NCBI GenBank assembly: GCA_018716975.1
Contig: DVJE01000002.1
Location: 102,149-166,148 of the forward strand
DNA length: 64,000 nucleotides
Direction of reading: 5' to 3'
From: Candidatus Gallacutalibacter stercoravium
Lineage (GTDB): Bacteria; Bacillota; Clostridia; Oscillospirales; Acutalibacteraceae
The translations under genes and the position numbers were made by a program. Positions 1 through 8,660 of this stretch are shown one piece after another. Numbering within the stretch: the stretch's first letter is position 1; each line of letters opens with the position of its first letter. The notes beneath the pieces were generated by a model. It had not been told where the DNA came from. It saw only the letters and a program-made list of their open reading frames with translations, and did no database searches.

Positions 1-188
1 GGTTCTTGCATAAGTTCATTATATACGATTTATATGCTTTGTGACAAGAGATAGAAATAAAGAAATTAGCTTTTGTTGCATATATTCACAAAAAACAAGA
101 AGCTCTTCCGAATATTTACCGGTAAAGCAAGACGAAAAACCGTAACGCCAACAAAAACTAGTGTAGTGCAACCATATCTAAGCCGCAC
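1..188. other. Non-coding start of window, AT-rich
   Basis: No convincing gene is visible on either strand in this AT-rich stretch. It ends in a strong plus-strand terminator at 189-215, so it probably holds the 3' end of a transcript that begins left of the window, either a gene tail or a small RNA. Confidence 0.4.
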
Positions 189-215
189 AAGCCACCGTCG
201 CGGTGGCTTTCTTTT
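189..215 (+). terminator. Intrinsic terminator of an upstream transcript
   Basis: A perfect 9-bp stem AAGCCACCG/CGGTGGCTT with a 3-nt loop is followed by a T-rich run (CTTTTAT). It closes whatever is transcribed from the left edge of the window. Confidence 0.8.
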
Positions 216-292
216 ATCTTATTAAGTGAAGCATTTCTATGATAATGATACAGTTTTACTTAACCCTTGTCAACAGCGCAGAAAGTTTCTCT

Positions 293-298
293 TATAAT
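293..298 (+). promoter_or_regulatory. -10 box of the XRE gene
   Basis: A consensus TATAAT lies 37 bases upstream of the GTG at 335. A TTGTCA at 267-272 is a possible -35 box, but the 20-nt spacing is long. The -10 box lies downstream of the first in-frame ATG (239), which supports the GTG start. Confidence 0.5.
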
Positions 299-334
299 GA
301 GATTCACACAGCATATCAGAAGGGATGTGGTAAG

Positions 335-661
335 GTGATTGGGAATAGGCTGAGGGAACAACGCAAAAAAGCACATCTTACCCAAGCCCAGTTAGGCGCG
401 CAGCTGCATCTATCGAAAAACTCCATCTCAAACTACGAGCGCAATCAAGATGAACCGCCCGACGATACAAAAATTAAACTGGCGAAAATATTGGGCGTTA
501 GCGTAGATTACCTTACGGGTGCCTCGGATAACCCCAGCCCTTATGTTGACGCGTCCAACACAGTCCGCCTGCCGGCAGGCATGCCGCCGCAAGCCTGGGA
601 TGAATTGCGGTTGTTTATTGATTACTTGAAATTCAAATATCTACAGCACAAAGAGCCTTAA
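335..661 (+). CDS. XRE-family HTH transcriptional regulator
   Basis: A 108-residue cytosolic DNA-binding protein. Residues 4-60 form a Cro/C1-type helix-turn-helix (RLREQRKKAHLTQAQLG, then SKNSISNYERNQ), typical of small repressors. The C-terminal 45 residues have no recognised domain. An upstream ATG at 239 is in frame, but the GTG at 335 has a better ribosome binding site (AGAAGGGA) and sits downstream of the TATAAT at 293, so it is preferred. The gene stands alone, convergent with the Rrf2 gene, with its own terminator. Target and signal are unknown. Confidence 0.85.
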   Translation: MIGNRLREQRKKAHLTQAQLGAQLHLSKNSISNYERNQDEPPDDTKIKLAKILGVSVDYLTGASDNPSPYVDASNTVRLPAGMPPQAWDELRLFIDYLKFKYLQHKEP

Positions 662-681
662 CGAAGCCTGTGCATCAAGAG

Positions 682-711
682 TTCCGGCGGTTTAACATCC
701 GCCGGAATTTT
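682..711 (+). terminator. Terminator of the XRE gene
   Basis: TTCCGGCGG/CCGCCGGAA, an 8-nt loop, then TTTT. It separates the convergent XRE and Rrf2 genes. Confidence 0.75.
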
Positions 712-737
712 CATATTCAAAAATAAGCCGGCGGCCC

Positions 738-1184
738 CTATAGAACATGCGAGGGATCGCCGGCAACATCTTTGAGCAAATCCTGTATGGTAACATTGTT
801 AAGCACGCTGTCTATAGCGGCTTGCAATTTTTTCCATAACGGCAGGGCCAAACAAATTTCAGCGCGTCCACAGCGGGCGCCTTCGTCTTCACATAAACAT
901 TCAACGGGGGCCAAATCGCCCTCCAAGGCGCGTAAAACCTCGCCGGCCGTAATTTTATCCGCCGGTTTTGCTAAAAAATAGCCGCCTTGGGCGCCCCGCA
1001 CGCTTTGCAATATTCCTGCTTTTTTTAATGGAAAGATCAGTTGCTCTAAATAGTTTTCAGATAGCCCCTGCCGTCGGGCAATTTCTTTCACCGATGCGCG
1101 TACCGGTGCGTTTTCACCCTGGCAGTTGGCCGCCAAATCAATTACCGCACGCAGGCCGTACCGGCCCTTTGTGGATATTTTCAT
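738..1184 (-). CDS. Rrf2-family transcriptional regulator (IscR/CymR-like)
   Basis: A 148-residue winged-helix repressor of the Rrf2 family, starting MKISTKGRYGLRAV as these proteins do. The HTH covers about residues 30-65 (SVKEIARRQGLSENYLEQL) and the wing includes VRGAQGGYFLAKP. Cysteines at 96, 98, 105 and 111 lie where IscR/NsrR place their iron-sulfur ligands, so a cluster is possible, although the spacing is not the exact IscR pattern. The ATG at 1184 follows GAGGTG; an upstream in-frame extension to 1238 lacks family similarity. The targets are unknown. The neighbouring amino-acid importer and autoregulation are the obvious candidates. Confidence 0.9.
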   Translation of the reverse strand: MKISTKGRYGLRAVIDLAANCQGENAPVRASVKEIARRQGLSENYLEQLIFPLKKAGILQSVRGAQGGYFLAKPADKITAGEVLRALEGDLAPVECLCEDEGARCGRAEICLALPLWKKLQAAIDSVLNNVTIQDLLKDVAGDPSHVL

Positions 1185-1258
1185 CCATCCAACACCTCTG
1201 TTACGCCGTCTAGCCTTATGGAGTAAGGCCGGTGGCAAAAAGACAATTCCTATCTTTT

Positions 1259-1286
1259 AGCATACCATTCTGATTGATTTTGTCAA
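1259..1286 (-). promoter_or_regulatory. Promoter of the Rrf2 gene
   Basis: On the minus strand, TTGACA (1281-1286), 16 nt, then TATGCT (1259-1264). A perfect 6-bp palindrome AGAAAC-TG-GTTTCT at 1292-1305 sits just upstream and could bind an activator or the Rrf2 protein itself. Confidence 0.55.
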
Positions 1287-1404
1287 GATTCAGAAACTGG
1301 TTTCTTTGCCGTTTTGATGCACCCCCTTTTTGCCGCCGTGTGCTGCTGTTTGCCGGTGAAACCGGTGGAAAATAGGGAAAGGGGCAGAAAGTTTGCTTTA
1401 ACCC

Positions 1405-1433
1405 TTGACTTTAGTGCGCTAATAAAGTAAAAT
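1405..1433 (+). promoter_or_regulatory. Promoter with overlapping operator for the amino-acid importer
   Basis: TTGACT (1405-1410), 17 nt, TAAAAT (1428-1433). An inverted repeat ACTTTA-N9-TAAAGT (1408-1413 and 1423-1428) fills the space between the boxes, a classic position for a repressor. The transcript would have a leader of about 180 nt. Confidence 0.6.
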
Positions 1434-1619
1434 TAACGGCGTTGTATGGTTATGTGGGGGTGAAACCCCGCAAAAATAGCCGCGCCAGATTTGATATGGC
1501 GCAGCTTAAACATCCCGCCGCTGTGGCGGAAGATTGTCTTTTTCCCAATAATCCGGCGGTGGATGGGGCGCGGGATTGAGGCAGTCAATTGTAAAATGGT
1601 AACAAGAGGAGGAAACAAA
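1434..1619 (+). promoter_or_regulatory. Structured 5' leader of the amino-acid importer
   Basis: A leader of about 185 nt with several hairpin candidates, including GGGGTGAAACCCC (about 1457-1469), GCGCCA/TGGCGC (about 1482-1502) and CCGCCGCTGTGGCGG (about 1515-1529). No T-box core, SAM, lysine or glycine riboswitch signature was recognised, so whether it regulates is open. Confidence 0.35.
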
Positions 1620-2468
1620 ATGAAACTGAAAAAATTGGCCGCACTGGCGATGGCTTGCATAACGGCCGTGACCGCCGCGTCTCTCGCAGGGTGCAATCAG
1701 AACCAGGGCGACACCGGAACCGATGAGTCGTGGAACAAGGTTAGCGAAGCAGGCAAGCTGGTGCTGGGGTTAGACGACGCATTTCCGCCCATGGGTTTTC
1801 GGGATCCGGAAAGCGGCGAAATTGTAGGGTTTGATATCGACGTGGCAACCGAGGTGTGCAACCGTCTGGGCTTAGAGCTGGTGCTGCAGCCGGTGGATTG
1901 GAACACCAAAACCGCTGAGTTAGACAACGGAAATGTGGATTGCCTTTGGAACGGCATGAGCAAAACCGACGAGCTGGATGAGCAGCTGAATTTGAGCGAA
2001 CCTTATATGAAGAATAACCAGGTGATTTTGGTAAATAAGGATTCCGATTATAAAACCAAAGAAGATTTGGCGGGCAAGAGCTTGGGCGTGCAGGCCGGTT
2101 CCTCCGCCGAAGTGGCTTTGAACAAAGATACCGAGTTTAAGGATTCCTTGGGCGAAGTGGTGGCTTTAGAGGATTACGCCTTAGCCATTTTAGAAATTCA
2201 GAACGGCACCGTAGACGCTGTGGCGATTGACGAAGTGGTAGCCCGTTATTACCTGAGCACCCAGCCCGACGCCTTCCGCATTTTGGGAGAAGCTGAGGGA
2301 GAGGTTATCTCAATGGCATCTGAGGAATATGTCATTGGCTTCCGCAAAAACGATGAGGCTCTTAAAACAAAAATTGAAGATACCCTCAAAGAAATGGCAG
2401 AAGACGGCAAGCTGGCCGAAATTTCTCAAAAATGGTTTGCCGAGGATGTTACTGTAATTGGCGAATAA
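1620..2468 (+). CDS. Polar amino-acid ABC transporter substrate-binding lipoprotein
   Basis: A 282-residue extracytoplasmic solute receptor of family 3 (SBP_bac_3, PBPb fold). It has a type II signal peptide with lipobox LAGC and lipidation Cys25, then the typical start GKLVLGLDDAFPPMGFRD and domain motifs such as GFDIDVATEV, LDNGNVDCLWNGM and LAGKSLGVQAGSSAE. It captures a polar amino acid (family-level inference; cystine, glutamine or a cationic amino acid are possible) for the permease and ATPase genes directly downstream. The start is fixed by AGGAGG eight bases upstream; the in-frame extension to 1491 is leader sequence. Confidence 0.93.
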   Translation: MKLKKLAALAMACITAVTAASLAGCNQNQGDTGTDESWNKVSEAGKLVLGLDDAFPPMGFRDPESGEIVGFDIDVATEVCNRLGLELVLQPVDWNTKTAELDNGNVDCLWNGMSKTDELDEQLNLSEPYMKNNQVILVNKDSDYKTKEDLAGKSLGVQAGSSAEVALNKDTEFKDSLGEVVALEDYALAILEIQNGTVDAVAIDEVVARYYLSTQPDAFRILGEAEGEVISMASEEYVIGFRKNDEALKTKIEDTLKEMAEDGKLAEISQKWFAEDVTVIGE

Positions 2469-2669
2469 GCCTGCGCTTACATAAGGATTACCGGCCACCG
2501 GCCGGCTGCCGGCGCTTTTTTCCGGCGGCCGACCGGCTTTTCCGGCTTTGGCGGGTTGCTTTAAGCTAAGGCTTGCGGTTGGCCCGGCATCTTTGGGGCA
2601 AAGCCCCTTTTGTTTACCGTGTGGCGCATGCGCCGCGGCGTTTACAACAACTTGAAAGGATCGGTTTCC

Positions 2670-3311
2670 ATGGATTATCAAGTTTTGATAAACCAAATGC
2701 TGGAGGGATCTTTGCAGACCCTACTGCTGTTTTTCTCTACGTTGCTTTTTTCCCTCCCGTTGGGTCTGCTGGTGGCCATGGGCCGTATGTCCAAACACAA
2801 AATAATCAATTGGCCCGTGCGTTTTTATATTTTGGTGATGCGGGGCACCCCGCTACTGCTGCAGCTTATTTTTATTTTTTATGCGTTAAAGCCTTTATTC
2901 GGCATTCAGTTGGAGCGAATGGCGGCGGCCCAGTTGGCTTTTGCCCTCAACTATGCTGCCTATTTCGCCGAGATTTACCGCGGCGGTATGGAAAGCATCC
3001 CAAAGGGTCAATACGAGGCCGCCCAGGTGTTGGGCTTTACCCGTCGGCAGACCTTTTTCCGCATTGTGCTGCCCCAGGTGGTTAAGCGGGTGATTCCGCC
3101 CATGGGAAATGAGTTTATTACGTTGGTAAAGGATACCTCCTTAGCGCAGGTGATCAATGTGGTAGAGCTGTTTAAGGTCACCAACACCTGGGTGGCGTCC
3201 ACCGGTATCATGACGCCCTTTATTATAGCGGCGGTGTTCTATTTGGTTATGAACGGCGTGGTAACCCGTTGCTTTACCGTGGCGGAAAAAAGGCTGAACT
3301 ATTACCGCTGA
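2670..3311 (+). CDS. Amino-acid ABC transporter permease (HisM/GlnP family)
   Basis: A 213-residue integral membrane protein with about five helices and the family EAA loop (YEAAQVLGFTRRQTFFRIVLPQ), which docks the ATPase. The N-terminal helix (LLLFFSTLLFSLPLGLLVAMG) and FYILVMRGTPLLLQ are typical of His/Glu/Gln/Arg/opine permeases. It acts as a homodimer with the binding protein upstream and the ATPase downstream. ATG 2670 follows GAAAGGA; the in-frame ATG at 2610 lies in GC-rich leader and lacks family similarity. Confidence 0.93.
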   Translation: MDYQVLINQMLEGSLQTLLLFFSTLLFSLPLGLLVAMGRMSKHKIINWPVRFYILVMRGTPLLLQLIFIFYALKPLFGIQLERMAAAQLAFALNYAAYFAEIYRGGMESIPKGQYEAAQVLGFTRRQTFFRIVLPQVVKRVIPPMGNEFITLVKDTSLAQVINVVELFKVTNTWVASTGIMTPFIIAAVFYLVMNGVVTRCFTVAEKRLNYYR

Positions 3312-3377
3312 TGCACAGCTCCGATTTGGAATGTGGCAGGCGCCTAGGTCTACTAGGCCTAAAAGGAGAAGAAGCAT

Positions 3378-4145
3378 ATGCAACAAATGCTAAACGCGCA
3401 GGATTTGCGCAAAAGCTTTGACGGCGTCCCTGTGTTGCAGGGAATATCCCTTCAGGTGAACCAAGGAGAAGTGCTGGCGATTATCGGCCCTTCGGGCTCG
3501 GGCAAAAGCACCCTGTTGCGGTGCATCACCCAGCTGGAAACAGTAGACAGCGGCGCCATCGATATTTGCGGTGAAACCTTGGTTTCTACCGACGGAAATG
3601 GAAAAGCCGTGTATGCGCCCCGGGCTCAGTGCGCTAAAATCGGGTTGCATCTGGGTTTGGTATTTCAAAACTTTAATCTGTTTCCCCATTTTTCGGTGCT
3701 GCGCAATATCGCCGAAGCGCCGGTGCGGGTGTTGGGCAAAAGCCGGACGGAGGCAGAGGAGCAAGCCCGTGCATTGCTAGAAAAGATGGGGCTTGCTGAC
3801 AAAGAAAACGCTTATCCTTACCAGCTTTCCGGCGGGCAGCAGCAGCGGGTTTCCATTGCCAGGGCGCTGGCAATGAACCCCGAGATCTTGTTTTTTGACG
3901 AACCCACCAGCGCGCTGGATCCGGAGCTGACGGGTGAAATCCTGAAGGTAATCCGTGAGCTGGCCGCCGAGCATATGACCATGGTGGTGGTTACCCATGA
4001 AATGAAGTTTGCCCGGGATGTGGCCGATCGTGTTATCTTTATGGATAACGGCTCCATTGTAGAAAGCGGCACGCCGCAACAGGTGTTCGGAGATACCCAT
4101 AACGAACGGCTCAAGGCGTTTTTATCCCGCTTTAACGAGGGGTAA
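3378..4145 (+). CDS. Amino-acid ABC transporter ATP-binding protein (GlnQ/HisP family)
   Basis: A 255-residue cytosolic ATPase that powers the importer encoded just upstream. Walker A is GPSGSGKST (37-45), followed by the Q-loop region [11 protein letters not shown], signature LSGGQQQR, Walker [14 protein letters not shown] and switch histidine [10 protein letters not shown], all intact. It follows the permease by 66 bases with a good AAAAGGAG site. Compared with many homologues the Q-loop region carries a short insertion ([15 protein letters not shown]), which is common in Clostridia. The three genes read as one transcription unit. Confidence 0.95.
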   Translation: MQQMLNAQDLRKSFDGVPVLQGISLQVNQGEVLAIIGPSGSGKSTLLRCITQLETVDSGAIDICGETLVSTDGNGKAVYAPRAQCAKIGLHLGLVFQNFNLFPHFSVLRNIAEAPVRVLGKSRTEAEEQARALLEKMGLADKENAYPYQLSGGQQQRVSIARALAMNPEILFFDEPTSALDPELTGEILKVIRELAAEHMTMVVVTHEMKFARDVADRVIFMDNGSIVESGTPQQVFGDTHNERLKAFLSRFNEG

Positions 4146-4260
4146 GTCTTTTGAAAGTTTGGGAGCCTTGCCGTTTTGGTATAGCTTGCGGTGTGCAAGC
4201 GCGCCGTCTGCCTAACCGGCACCGTGCCGGCCATGCGGAGAAAAGAGAGGAGCGATAACC

Positions 4261-4806
4261 GTGGTTATCCATACACCCAGACTGGCGCTGCGCCCTGTGG
4301 AGCAAAGCGATGCCCCTGCCTTGTTGGACGCCATGCGCTGCCCGTTGGTTCATCAGATGCACAGTGACGGCTTTCACAGTTTGGCGCACGTTCAGCGTTA
4401 TATTGATGTGTTAATAGGAGAATATGCCCAGGGTAAATTTCGCACTTTGGGCATTGCCCATAAGCCGGAAGATAAGCTCATTGGTATGATAACCATCGAT
4501 GAGCAGGCTGTTTTTTCCCGGGTGGAACTGGGATATTGGATTCATTTGGACTGGCGCAACGAGGGCTATTCCACCGAAGCGGTAAGCGCTGTGGTAGAGG
4601 ATTGCTTTGCAAAGGGGAGGGCAAACCGTATACAGGCCCTTACCAGCAACCCGGCTTCGGCCCGCGTGCTAGAGAAAGCCGGCCTGCGGTATGAGGGAAC
4701 CCTGCGGCAATATTTCGGCAAGGGCAACGGCTTTGCCGATGTGCGCATGTATGCTGTGCTGCAAGGCGATTGTCGTGCCGGAGCGGCGCAGAAAAATATA
4801 CCATAA
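4261..4806 (+). CDS. GNAT-family N-acetyltransferase (RimJ/RimL type)
   Basis: A 181-residue acetyl-CoA-dependent transferase of the Acetyltransf_3 type. It starts with the family pattern TPRLALRPVEQSDAPAL. It keeps the core strand VELGYWIHLDWRNEGYSTEAV, which corresponds to the acetyl-CoA pyrophosphate loop, and the end motif NPASARVLEKAGLRYEGTLR. Members acetylate ribosomal protein termini, amino acids or small molecules; the substrate here cannot be told. A GTG start is preceded by GAGAGGAG. It lies 115 bases after the ABC operon and is followed by a strong terminator, so it may be the last gene of that unit. Confidence 0.88.
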   Translation: MVIHTPRLALRPVEQSDAPALLDAMRCPLVHQMHSDGFHSLAHVQRYIDVLIGEYAQGKFRTLGIAHKPEDKLIGMITIDEQAVFSRVELGYWIHLDWRNEGYSTEAVSAVVEDCFAKGRANRIQALTSNPASARVLEKAGLRYEGTLRQYFGKGNGFADVRMYAVLQGDCRAGAAQKNIP

Positions 4807-4822
4807 TTCATTACAATTAAAG

Positions 4823-4869
4823 AAAGCCTGAAGGCGCCCCGTATAACCGGGTAGCCTTCAGGCTTTTTT
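4823..4869 (+). terminator. Terminator after the GNAT gene
   Basis: A 10-bp perfect stem GCCTGAAGGC/GCCTTCAGGC is followed by six Ts. It lies between convergent genes. Confidence 0.85.
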
Positions 4870-4931
4870 GCGGCAGTTTTTAAGATGCAAACAGGCAAAC
4901 AGCTAAAAATTTTGATGCTGCTTGCCTGCGG

Positions 4932-6596
4932 CTATGCCGCCGTTTTGGTAGCGGTGCGAAAGTCTATGCCGCCATCGTAGGGGTAAAAGACCACGCCTGT
5001 TACATTGGGCGCAGTGGCAAAATAGCGTTTTTCATAGCACAGGGGGTAAAAGATGCCGTTGGTGTTTAAGTATTGCTCAGCCGATACCGCCGCCTGGAGC
5101 ATCTGCGCCCCATCGCTGAAACTTGCGGCCGCCAGCAAACCATCATAGGCGGCGTCTTGCAAAGAGGCGGGATTTTCGCTGCTGCTTGATTCAAAAAGGG
5201 AGAGCACCTCCAGCGGGCCGTCTTGCTGGGCCTGCAGCGGCGCGATAACGGCCTCATAGTCCCCTGAACGGATCCGTTGCTCCAGTTCCGAGAGAGAAAC
5301 CGCTTCTAGGTTAAAATAGTAACCCAGCTCCCGGTTCCAAACCTCCAACATATGGGTGGCCATTTGCTTAAAGCCGGATGAATCCAGGCATAACACCGTT
5401 AGATTTAACCGATCCAACCCGGCTTCCGTCAGCCCTTGCTGCAGCAGGGCCTTGGCGTTATCATCCTGCTTTAAATAAAAACCGCCGCCCGCTTGGTCGC
5501 GGTAGCTTTGCCCCAACAGGGTGGCCTGGGGCAGCACAATATCCTCCCCTGGCGTGCAGTTGTCCGGAAGGGCCTGCAGCACATAATCCCTGTCTAGCGA
5601 TTGGATGAGTCCCAAACGCACATTGCGGTTGTTAAAAGGCGAGGTTTGGGTGTTAAAGCACAGACCCCAAGTTGTGTCTTCAAAAGAGGTTAAATTAAGC
5701 CCCTCCTGCTGGGCCTTGGCCAGCTGATCACCGGGGAGAGAGGCTACATCCAGTTGCCCTGACGCCAGCGCCCCCGCCGTATCTTGGGGCGCTTCGCCAA
5801 TGGTAAATTCCACCCCGGCGGGCACCACCTGCTGCTGCCCCTGATACCGGCTGTTTACCGTCAGGTTGATATATTCCTCGTGTTCCCAGCCGTATGCGGC
5901 AATGGAAAAGGGGCCGTTGCCCAACACGCAGTTGGTTTCTAGCCCATATTGGCCGCCAGTAAAACGGAAAAACGCCTCGTTGCAGGGCATCGCTACCGTT
6001 TGCGCCATTAGGGTGGGGAACTGTTCATAGGCGTATTCCAGTTCGATTACCAGGGTGTAGTCCCCTTCGGCGCGCACGCCCAGTTCTTCCACCGGCAAGG
6101 TGCCTTCGTTTACTTGCCGGGCGTTTTTAATGCAATACAGGGTTTGCGCCTCGGGGCTGTTGGTGGCGGGATCTAAGGCCCGGCGCAAGCCGAATACAAA
6201 GTCCGCCGCCGTTACCGGCGCATCCACCTCTTGACCCTCGTCGTCCTCCCAAACCGGCCAGCGGGCGTCGCTGCGCAGGTGAAAGGTAAAACTTGTGTTA
6301 TCTGCGCTGGCGGTCCAACTTTCCGCCGCCCCGGGCTGGGCCTGGCCGGAGGCATCTAACCGGGTGAGCCCTTCAAACAGGTTGGTAATCACCAGCTTGG
6401 CAGAGGTATCCTGCGCCACTTGGGGATCCAAGCTTTCAGGCTCTTGCTCTAAATAGCTTAAAATAACCTGGCCGTTTTCTTCACCGTCGTCGCTACACCC
6501 CGCTAAGGCGAACAGTGGCAGGGCTGTTAGCAAACAACACAACAAAAGTAGGGCTGCTTTGGCAAACCGCCCCATTTTACAGCAGGAAACTCCCAT
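4932..6596 (-). CDS. Peptide-type ABC transporter substrate-binding lipoprotein (OppA/DppA family)
   Basis: A 554-residue lipoprotein of family 5 (SBP_bac_5). The signal peptide ends in lipobox LAGC with Cys34. The mature N-terminus carries the family signature LEQEPESLDPQVAQDTSAKL, then NLFEGLTRLD, and the domain continues to a normal length. It should bind oligopeptides or a similar ligand at the outer membrane face. No permease or ATPase genes adjoin it, so it is an orphan that must work with a transporter encoded elsewhere or act as a receptor. The start at 6596 has GGAGG six bases upstream; a longer frame to 6668 is less likely. Confidence 0.9.
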   Translation of the reverse strand: MGVSCCKMGRFAKAALLLLCCLLTALPLFALAGCSDDGEENGQVILSYLEQEPESLDPQVAQDTSAKLVITNLFEGLTRLDASGQAQPGAAESWTASADNTSFTFHLRSDARWPVWEDDEGQEVDAPVTAADFVFGLRRALDPATNSPEAQTLYCIKNARQVNEGTLPVEELGVRAEGDYTLVIELEYAYEQFPTLMAQTVAMPCNEAFFRFTGGQYGLETNCVLGNGPFSIAAYGWEHEEYINLTVNSRYQGQQQVVPAGVEFTIGEAPQDTAGALASGQLDVASLPGDQLAKAQQEGLNLTSFEDTTWGLCFNTQTSPFNNRNVRLGLIQSLDRDYVLQALPDNCTPGEDIVLPQATLLGQSYRDQAGGGFYLKQDDNAKALLQQGLTEAGLDRLNLTVLCLDSSGFKQMATHMLEVWNRELGYYFNLEAVSLSELEQRIRSGDYEAVIAPLQAQQDGPLEVLSLFESSSSENPASLQDAAYDGLLAAASFSDGAQMLQAAVSAEQYLNTNGIFYPLCYEKRYFATAPNVTGVVFYPYDGGIDFRTATKTAA

Positions 6597-6826
6597 GGCC
6601 AACCTCCGTTCCCCAGCAACTGGGTTGTTTTTCCAGGCAATCATACCATTTTTAAGAAACAAAAGCAATGAAGCAACTACTTATGGTATTTTACCGTTTT
6701 GTTAATTTTACTTTTGTATTTACAGATACGGTTGCGCCATCCTTTATGTAAGGGAGCGGCGGGGCCACCCCCCAAAAAGCTTTTTTGCTTTTAAATGATA
6801 TTGTGGCACTGTTTTTCAAAAGTAGG

Positions 6827-7006
6827 TTAACGGAACATGTCCTGCACATTATCAAGCAAGTCGCTCATAGTGTGCATAGCCTTGTGCGCCTTCTTTTTTG
6901 CTTGTTTGGGGTTTTTCATCATTTGGCTGCTCACAAAGCCTACCACAGCGCCGGCGGCCAAACCGGTGCCAATGCCTTTTACCAAGCCCATTGTCGCTTT
7001 TGTCAT
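6827..7006 (-). CDS. Small YtxH-like protein
   Basis: A 59-residue protein with a glycine/alanine-rich hydrophobic segment near the N-terminus (LVKGIGTGLAAGAVVGFVSS). A lysine-rich stretch (KNPKQAKKKAHKAMH) and a short amphipathic tail follow. This arrangement resembles the YtxH/GvpP family of small membrane-associated proteins, whose function is unclear. The ATG at 7006 has a near-perfect AAGGAGG site, which excludes the longer in-frame start at 7060. It is monocistronic, with about 230 bases to the next gene. Confidence 0.7.
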   Translation of the reverse strand: MTKATMGLVKGIGTGLAAGAVVGFVSSQMMKNPKQAKKKAHKAMHTMSDLLDNVQDMFR

Positions 7007-7079
7007 GCAATAAATCCTCCTTAAGGTGATAACCAATTTTAAGGTTTGTTCAAAGCCCATAATTTTACTCCTGAAAAAT

Positions 7080-7111
7080 AACGGCTCAACGGCTCAAAGG
7101 TTCAACGGCTG
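7080..7111. repeat. Four tandem octamers (AACGGCTC type)
   Basis: Four consecutive 8-nt units: AACGGCTC, AACGGCTC, AAAGGTTC, AACGGCTG. The array lies in the long gap upstream of hrcA. Related four-unit arrays occur at 58274-58305 (period 8) and 49653-49695 (period 11). Confidence 0.75.
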
Positions 7112-7384
7112 CAAACCAAACGGCCAAAGGCCCTCCCAGAGCAATCGCGCCGCCTGCCGGCGGAGCCGTTTGCTGCGGGTTGGTGTTAGTATTTCCGGTC
7201 TGTTGGGTTTCAACAGTAAGTTTTACCGCAAAGTTTTGGCATTTTTGGCGTTGGGTGGCAAAATGAAATTTGATTGAATTAGAAACAACGGCAATTTTGA
7301 GAAAGAAGCGCACAGGCAATATAGGCTTTTTACGGCCGGTGGGCTTTTGAATTCATATTTCACAATTCGTTTACAAATCTATCC
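7112..7384. other. Non-coding gap upstream of the hrcA promoter
   Basis: No gene is supported on either strand here. Apart from the octamer array just left of it, only short low-complexity patches are visible. Confidence 0.5.
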
Positions 7385-7413
7385 TTGACAATTGGTATGG
7401 CAAATGATAGATT
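7385..7413 (+). promoter_or_regulatory. Sigma-A promoter of the hrcA operon
   Basis: TTGACA (7385-7390), 17 nt, TAGATT (7408-7413). The CIRCE operator begins 10 bases after the -10 box, so HrcA bound there would block initiation. Confidence 0.8.
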
Positions 7414-7423
7414 TATAAGTAGA

Positions 7424-7450
7424 TTAGCACTCAAACATCAAGAGTGCTAA
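7424..7450 (+). promoter_or_regulatory. CIRCE operator
   Basis: An exact match to the consensus TTAGCACTC-N9-GAGTGCTAA, the HrcA binding site of class I heat-shock genes. It implies autoregulation of the whole hrcA-grpE-dnaK-dnaJ unit. Confidence 0.97.
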
Positions 7451-7565
7451 CGAGCCAAAGGCGAAGCCTAGACACGGTATCTTCTTAAAAGAAAAACCCT
7501 CTTTCGCCGAAGGTTCGGCAAATAAACGGCGTTGAAGCCGCCTGAGTGAAAGCGGGGGATTCTGT

Positions 7566-8597
7566 GTGGAATTGGGCGAGCGGAAACTAAAGGTGTTGGC
7601 CGCCATTGTGGAGGCTTATGTGGCTACCGGTGAACCGGTGGGATCCAAAGCTGTGTGCAACGCACTGGATTTCCCGGTTTCCTCTGCCACCATCCGAAAC
7701 GAGATGGCAGGTTTGGTGGAGCTGGGCCTATTGGAACAGCCCCATACCTCGGCGGGGCGGATCCCTTCGGCCCGGGGCTACCGGTTGTATATCAACCGGT
7801 TGATGCACCGTCGGCCGCTGAGCGATGAAGAAAAGCGCTACATTGACGGAACGCTGGCTTCCATTACCGGCGGGGCAGACGATTTGCTGGAAGAGGCATC
7901 GCAGATGCTGGCGGGTATGACACGCTTTATCGCCGTATCCACCGCGCCCACCGACGAGGGCGCCGCAGTGCGGCGGTTGCAGTTTGTGCAAACCGGTAGG
8001 CGCAGCGCTATTGTAGTGCTCACTTCTTCCACCGGCAATGTAAAAAGCCGGCAGTTTCGGTGCGATTACGACATCACCCCCGAAGTGATGAATGTTTTTC
8101 ATGTGGCGCTGAACAAGAAGTTCATGGGTGTGCCGCTTGCAGAGATTACGCCCGCATTGGTGCAGTCGATGGCGGCCTCCTTCGGGGAGCTTACCATGCT
8201 GATGCCGGCAGTGCTTACCGCTGTGCTAGAAACGGCCCAGGATATGCTGCAAACCGATATTCGCTTAGAGGGGCAAACCAATTTGCTGTTTATGCCGGAG
8301 TTTGAACTATCCAGCGTGCGGCAGATTTTGGATTTTCTCAACCGGCGGGGTGAAATCGCCAAGCTGCTCAACCGGCAAGAAGGCGCGGTCAAGGTGTTAA
8401 TCGGCGCCGAAAGCGGCCAGCCGGAATTGATTGATTCCAGCTTGGTGGTGGCGCGCTACCGGCTGGGCGGGCGCACAGCCGGCGCCATTGGGGTTATCGG
8501 CCCCACCCGCATGGACTACGCAAAGATGATATCCAGCCTGGAATACTTTGCCCAAAGCATGGGGAAACTGCTCAGTGAGATTTTGGAAGAAGAGTAG
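7566..8597 (+). CDS. hrcA: Heat-inducible transcription repressor HrcA
   Basis: The 343-residue repressor that binds CIRCE and is folded or activated by GroE. The N-terminal winged-helix shows the family motifs RKLKVLAAIVEAYVATGEPVGSKAV, SSATIRNEMAGLVELGLLEQPHTSAGRIPSARGYRLYI. The C-terminal half is the GAF-like dimerisation domain, ending RMDYAKMISSLEYFAQSMGKLLSEIL. Length is normal. The start is GTG, preceded by GGGGG. It is first in the operon, and the leader contains the CIRCE element. Confidence 0.97.
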   Translation: MELGERKLKVLAAIVEAYVATGEPVGSKAVCNALDFPVSSATIRNEMAGLVELGLLEQPHTSAGRIPSARGYRLYINRLMHRRPLSDEEKRYIDGTLASITGGADDLLEEASQMLAGMTRFIAVSTAPTDEGAAVRRLQFVQTGRRSAIVVLTSSTGNVKSRQFRCDYDITPEVMNVFHVALNKKFMGVPLAEITPALVQSMAASFGELTMLMPAVLTAVLETAQDMLQTDIRLEGQTNLLFMPEFELSSVRQILDFLNRRGEIAKLLNRQEGAVKVLIGAESGQPELIDSSLVVARYRLGGRTAGAIGVIGPTRMDYAKMISSLEYFAQSMGKLLSEILEEE

Positions 8598-8660
8598 CTC
8601 CCAGCGGTAGGGAAATAGCGCTAAAGGCGCAATCAGGCGGAAAGGAGACGGGGTTTCAGG

